Shown here: piece by piece, positions 61,559 through 64,000 of the stretch
Numbering within the stretch: the first letter of the stretch is position 1
Layout: each line of letters starts with the position of its first letter
Assembly (NCBI GenBank): GCA_002490835.1
Contig: DKUU01000027.1
Coordinates: 52,590-116,589 of the forward strand
Length of the DNA: 64,000 nt
Direction: 5' to 3'
From: Lachnospiraceae bacterium UBA7196
GTDB taxonomy: Bacteria; Bacillota; Clostridia; Lachnospirales; Lachnospiraceae
Translations under genes and position numbers: made by a program
Notes under the pieces: generated by a model
Database searches by the model: none
Seen by the model: only the letters and a program-made list of their open reading frames with translations
What the model was told of the DNA's origin: nothing

Positions 61559-63037
61559 ATGAAATATTCTATGAAAAGACAATTTGCGTTCCTTTTTATA
61601 GCGTTGACTACAGGCACGATTCTGCTATGTCTTCTTTTAAATACGACGCTTCTGGGCACCTATTATCTCAACAAGAAACAGAATGCGCTGGTAAGCGCGT
61701 ACCATAGCATCAATGAGGCTTCCAATGCGGGCGATATCGCTACGGAAGAATATGATATCGAACTAAAAAAGATCTGTGAAAAGTACAATATTCAGGTGCT
61801 GGTGGCGGATGGCGAGTCACAGGCTGTCAAATATTCGATGAACGATCCCCAGACGGTTTTAAAGCAGCTTTTTGATAATATCTTTCTGGGCGTGGACGAG
61901 GAGAGCCTTCTGCAGAGCGCGGCAAGCTATAAGATGCGGGTGGTGCGGGATTTCAAGACCCAGACAGAGTATATTGAAATGTGGGGAATGTTGGATAACG
62001 GATATTTTTTTATCCTCCGGAGCGCGCTTGAGGGCATTATGGAAAGCGTTTCCATCTCCAATCATTTTCTTGCCTATGTGGGCGTGGCCGCGATTCTTGT
62101 CAGCGTACTTCTTGTCGTCTGGATCTCCAATCGCGTCACCAAGCCGATTCTGGAACTTGCGAAGATATCGGAACGGATGAAGCATCTGGATTTTGAGGCA
62201 AAATATACCGGCAATGACAAGACGGAGATCGCGATCCTCGGCAATAATATCAATGAACTCTCGGAGGCACTGGAAGAGACGATCTCGGAACTGAAGACCG
62301 CAAATAACGAGTTGATGAAGGATATTGAGCGAAAGAACCGGATGGATGAGAGACGGCGGGAATTTCTATCCAATGTTTCCCATGAGCTGAAAACGCCTCT
62401 TGCGCTGATTCAGGGCTATGCGGAAGGATTGAAGGAGGGGATCAACGACGACGCGGAGAGCAGGGAATTTTACTGCGATGTCATCATGGACGAGGCGGCA
62501 AAGATGAACGCCATGGTGAAAAACCTTCTCACCCTCAATCAGTTGGAAGCAGGCAATGAGATCGTAAGTATGGAGCGCTTCGATGTGACGACACTGATAA
62601 AGAACCAGATAGCCGCGTCTGATATTTTGTTAAAGCAAAACGGCATCTCTGTCCGCATGGACGATTATGGGCCGGTCTATGTTTGGGGAGACGAGTTCCG
62701 GGTGGAGGAGGTCTTTCGGAATTACCTTACCAATGCGATCAACTACGCGCAGAATGAAAAGATTATTGCGATCAAAATAGTTGAGGTGCAGGGCAGGGTG
62801 AGAGTTTCTGTCTTTAATACAGGGGAGCCGATCCCGCAGGAGAGTGTTGCGCATCTGTGGGAGAAATTTTATAAAGTAGATAAGGCGAGGACCAGAGAAT
62901 ATGGCGGCAGCGGCATCGGCCTTTCCATTGTCAAGGCAGTCATGGATTCCATGAATCAAAAGTATGGCGTGATCAATTATGACAACGGTGTTGAATTTTG
63001 GTTTGAGCTGGACCCGGCGCAGCCGCATGACATTTAA
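61559..63037 (+). CDS. HAMP-containing sensor histidine kinase
   Basis: A 492-residue kinase. Membrane segments at about residues 8-32 and 165-187 enclose an extracellular region of about 130 residues. HAMP follows (RVTKPILELAKISERMKHLDFEA), then the H box FLSNVSHELKTPLALIQGYAEG with His275, the N box NYLTNAINYAQNEK and the G box GGSGIGLSIV. The VanS/PhoR-like class normally pairs with OmpR-type regulators; none is adjacent, but the one at 51130 is in the window. It is divergent from the GGDEF gene. Confidence 0.92.
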   Translation: MKYSMKRQFAFLFIALTTGTILLCLLLNTTLLGTYYLNKKQNALVSAYHSINEASNAGDIATEEYDIELKKICEKYNIQVLVADGESQAVKYSMNDPQTVLKQLFDNIFLGVDEESLLQSAASYKMRVVRDFKTQTEYIEMWGMLDNGYFFILRSALEGIMESVSISNHFLAYVGVAAILVSVLLVVWISNRVTKPILELAKISERMKHLDFEAKYTGNDKTEIAILGNNINELSEALEETISELKTANNELMKDIERKNRMDERRREFLSNVSHELKTPLALIQGYAEGLKEGINDDAESREFYCDVIMDEAAKMNAMVKNLLTLNQLEAGNEIVSMERFDVTTLIKNQIAASDILLKQNGISVRMDDYGPVYVWGDEFRVEEVFRNYLTNAINYAQNEKIIAIKIVEVQGRVRVSVFNTGEPIPQESVAHLWEKFYKVDKARTREYGGSGIGLSIVKAVMDSMNQKYGVINYDNGVEFWFELDPAQPHDI

Positions 63038-63124
63038 GAATAGAACTTGTAAGAATAGAAATAGTAGAGTATAATAGAAAAACACACATATTATTTAAAG
63101 CAACGAAAACAGGGAGATATCGAC

Positions 63125-63856
63125 GTGAAAAAGCTGAGTATGTTTATAGGCTGCATGACAGCGGCGTTTTTGATGACAGGCTGCGGCGAGATGCCGAATC
63201 TGACGCAGGAAGAGACGGAATTGATATCGGAATATGCTGTGGGTGTGCTGTTAAAATATGACACGGCGCACGGCAGACGTCTGGTGGATACGTCGGGCTA
63301 TGTGCTGGAAGAGGAGCCGGAAGAACCTGTGGAGGAGCCGGAAGAGCCGGTCGAAGAAGAACAGCCGGAACCGGAAACTGAGGAGCTTGTTGTGGTGGAT
63401 GTGAGTCAGGATGAGGAGGAAACACAGCCGACGGCTTCATCCGTGGAGCAGTATTACGGCATCCCGAATATCTCGATCACCTATCAGGGCTGTGAGATTG
63501 CGGACTCCTATCCGCCTACGGGAGAGGGGGAGACATTGTTTTTCTCTATGGATGCGACACCGGGAATGCAGCTTCTGGTATTAAAGTTTAACGCGCAGAA
63601 TTTAAGCGGCGAGGATCAGACGTTAAATATGCTCGGCTATGGTGCGACGTTCCGCATTTCTGTCAACGGGGAGCCCAGCAAGGGCGCGTTGGCGACTATG
63701 TTGGTGAACGATATGCAGACCTATAATTCCATGATCCCGGCAAATACTTCCGTGGATCTGGTCAGTATCGTGGAGGTGCCGCAGGGAACCAATCCCGGTA
63801 CGATCGACTTTATTCTCCGCGGCGGTGATACAGACGGAACCCTGCATTTGCAGTAA
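63125..63856 (+). CDS. Lipoprotein with Glu/Pro-rich linker
   Basis: A 243-residue protein starting at GTG 63125 after GGGAGA. The signal peptide ends in the lipobox MTGC (Cys20). Residues about 60-95 are a low-complexity Glu/Pro repeat (EEPEEPVEEPEEPVEEEQPE), a surface spacer. The C-terminal part (residues 110-243) forms a beta-rich domain resembling DUF4352/Ig-like folds. It follows the kinase by 87 bases with its own possible promoter. Function unknown. Confidence 0.75.
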   Translation: MKKLSMFIGCMTAAFLMTGCGEMPNLTQEETELISEYAVGVLLKYDTAHGRRLVDTSGYVLEEEPEEPVEEPEEPVEEEQPEPETEELVVVDVSQDEEETQPTASSVEQYYGIPNISITYQGCEIADSYPPTGEGETLFFSMDATPGMQLLVLKFNAQNLSGEDQTLNMLGYGATFRISVNGEPSKGALATMLVNDMQTYNSMIPANTSVDLVSIVEVPQGTNPGTIDFILRGGDTDGTLHLQ

Positions 63857-63910
63857 TCGCAGGATTTTTGTATAGATTTTGAGAAATTTGTAAAAATTTC
63901 AAAAAAGGGC

Positions 63911-63939
63911 TTGACGACGCAAAACGGGTGTGGTAGTAT
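63911..63939 (+). promoter_or_regulatory. Promoter at the right edge of the window
   Basis: TTGACG (63911-63916) and TAGTAT (63934-63939), 17-base spacer. A second TTGACA at 63984-63989 could be a -35 of another promoter. The gene they serve lies beyond 64000; the layout recalls stable-RNA leaders. Confidence 0.5.
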
Positions 63940-64000
63940 CAATCTGTTGTTTTTCCAAGAGTAAATCTGCAACACCTTGAACCTTGACAAATAAACAGTA

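Noticed and set aside
30..64000. tRNA genes and insertion sequences
   Set aside because: No cloverleaf with a GGTTCGA T-arm was seen apart from the tmRNA, and no transposase other than the Rpn-type protein was found.

Overview
The window reads as chromosomal DNA of a low-to-mid GC, flagellated or at least chemotactic, anaerobic Bacillota, most likely a gut Lachnospiraceae (Clostridia). The evidence is a perfect CIRCE operator before groESL, the secG-smpB-ssrA neighbourhood, a RelA/Spo-type synthetase next to a small metallo-beta-lactamase hydrolase and TraX, LplA/B/C-type sugar transport controlled by a YesM-type kinase with an AraC-type regulator, strong AGGAGG ribosome binding sites and near-consensus sigma-A promoters with 17-base spacers. 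The species cannot be named from the sequence alone.

Region 1 (1-10.2 kb) is an AT-richer surface-glycan island. It holds methyltransferases of the TylF, MycE and type 11 kinds, a family 8 glycosyltransferase, an AsnB-type amidotransferase, a CTP-dependent nucleotidyltransferase and an NAD-dependent epimerase. Several enzymes are fused to the same small Rossmann domain. Three genes contain uninterrupted runs of 10, 10 and 12 guanines. In the 12-G gene the run has pushed the conserved TylF C-terminus out of frame, so this looks like a phase-variable glycan locus.

Region 2 (10.2-19.2 kb) is a sugar-uptake unit: histidine kinase, two permeases and a lipoprotein on the plus strand, converging on an alpha-L-fucosidase and AraC-type response regulator on the minus strand. 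Region 3 (19.2-25.9 kb) is a cobalamin-riboswitch operon (binding lipoprotein, permease, ATPase, likely adenosyltransferase) that is split by a three-gene AT-rich insert (flavoprotein, NUDIX hydrolase, MerR regulator). Region 4 (25.9-32.8 kb) has a flavoprotein, a CPBP protease, a Cys/Met metabolism enzyme, an Rpn-family nuclease with internal start sites, and an unusual operon of a degenerate GGDEF protein with zinc-ribbon membrane proteins.

Region 5 (32.8-39.5 kb) has groESL, then a leader-peptide attenuator before a tandem GNAT acetyltransferase, an AraC regulator pair, a lipoprotein, and a small type III toxin-antitoxin locus (two 48-base repeats, terminator, CptN-like toxin). Region 6 (39.5-48.7 kb) has the stringent-response enzyme, a MoxR/VWA/leucine-rich module, secG, smpB and tmRNA. 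Region 7 (48.7-64 kb) is signalling and efflux: chemotaxis receptor, response regulator, large hybrid kinase, an RND exporter with a very large coiled-coil insertion and its TetR regulator, a diguanylate cyclase, a sensor kinase and a lipoprotein. The window ends in a promoter region whose gene lies outside.
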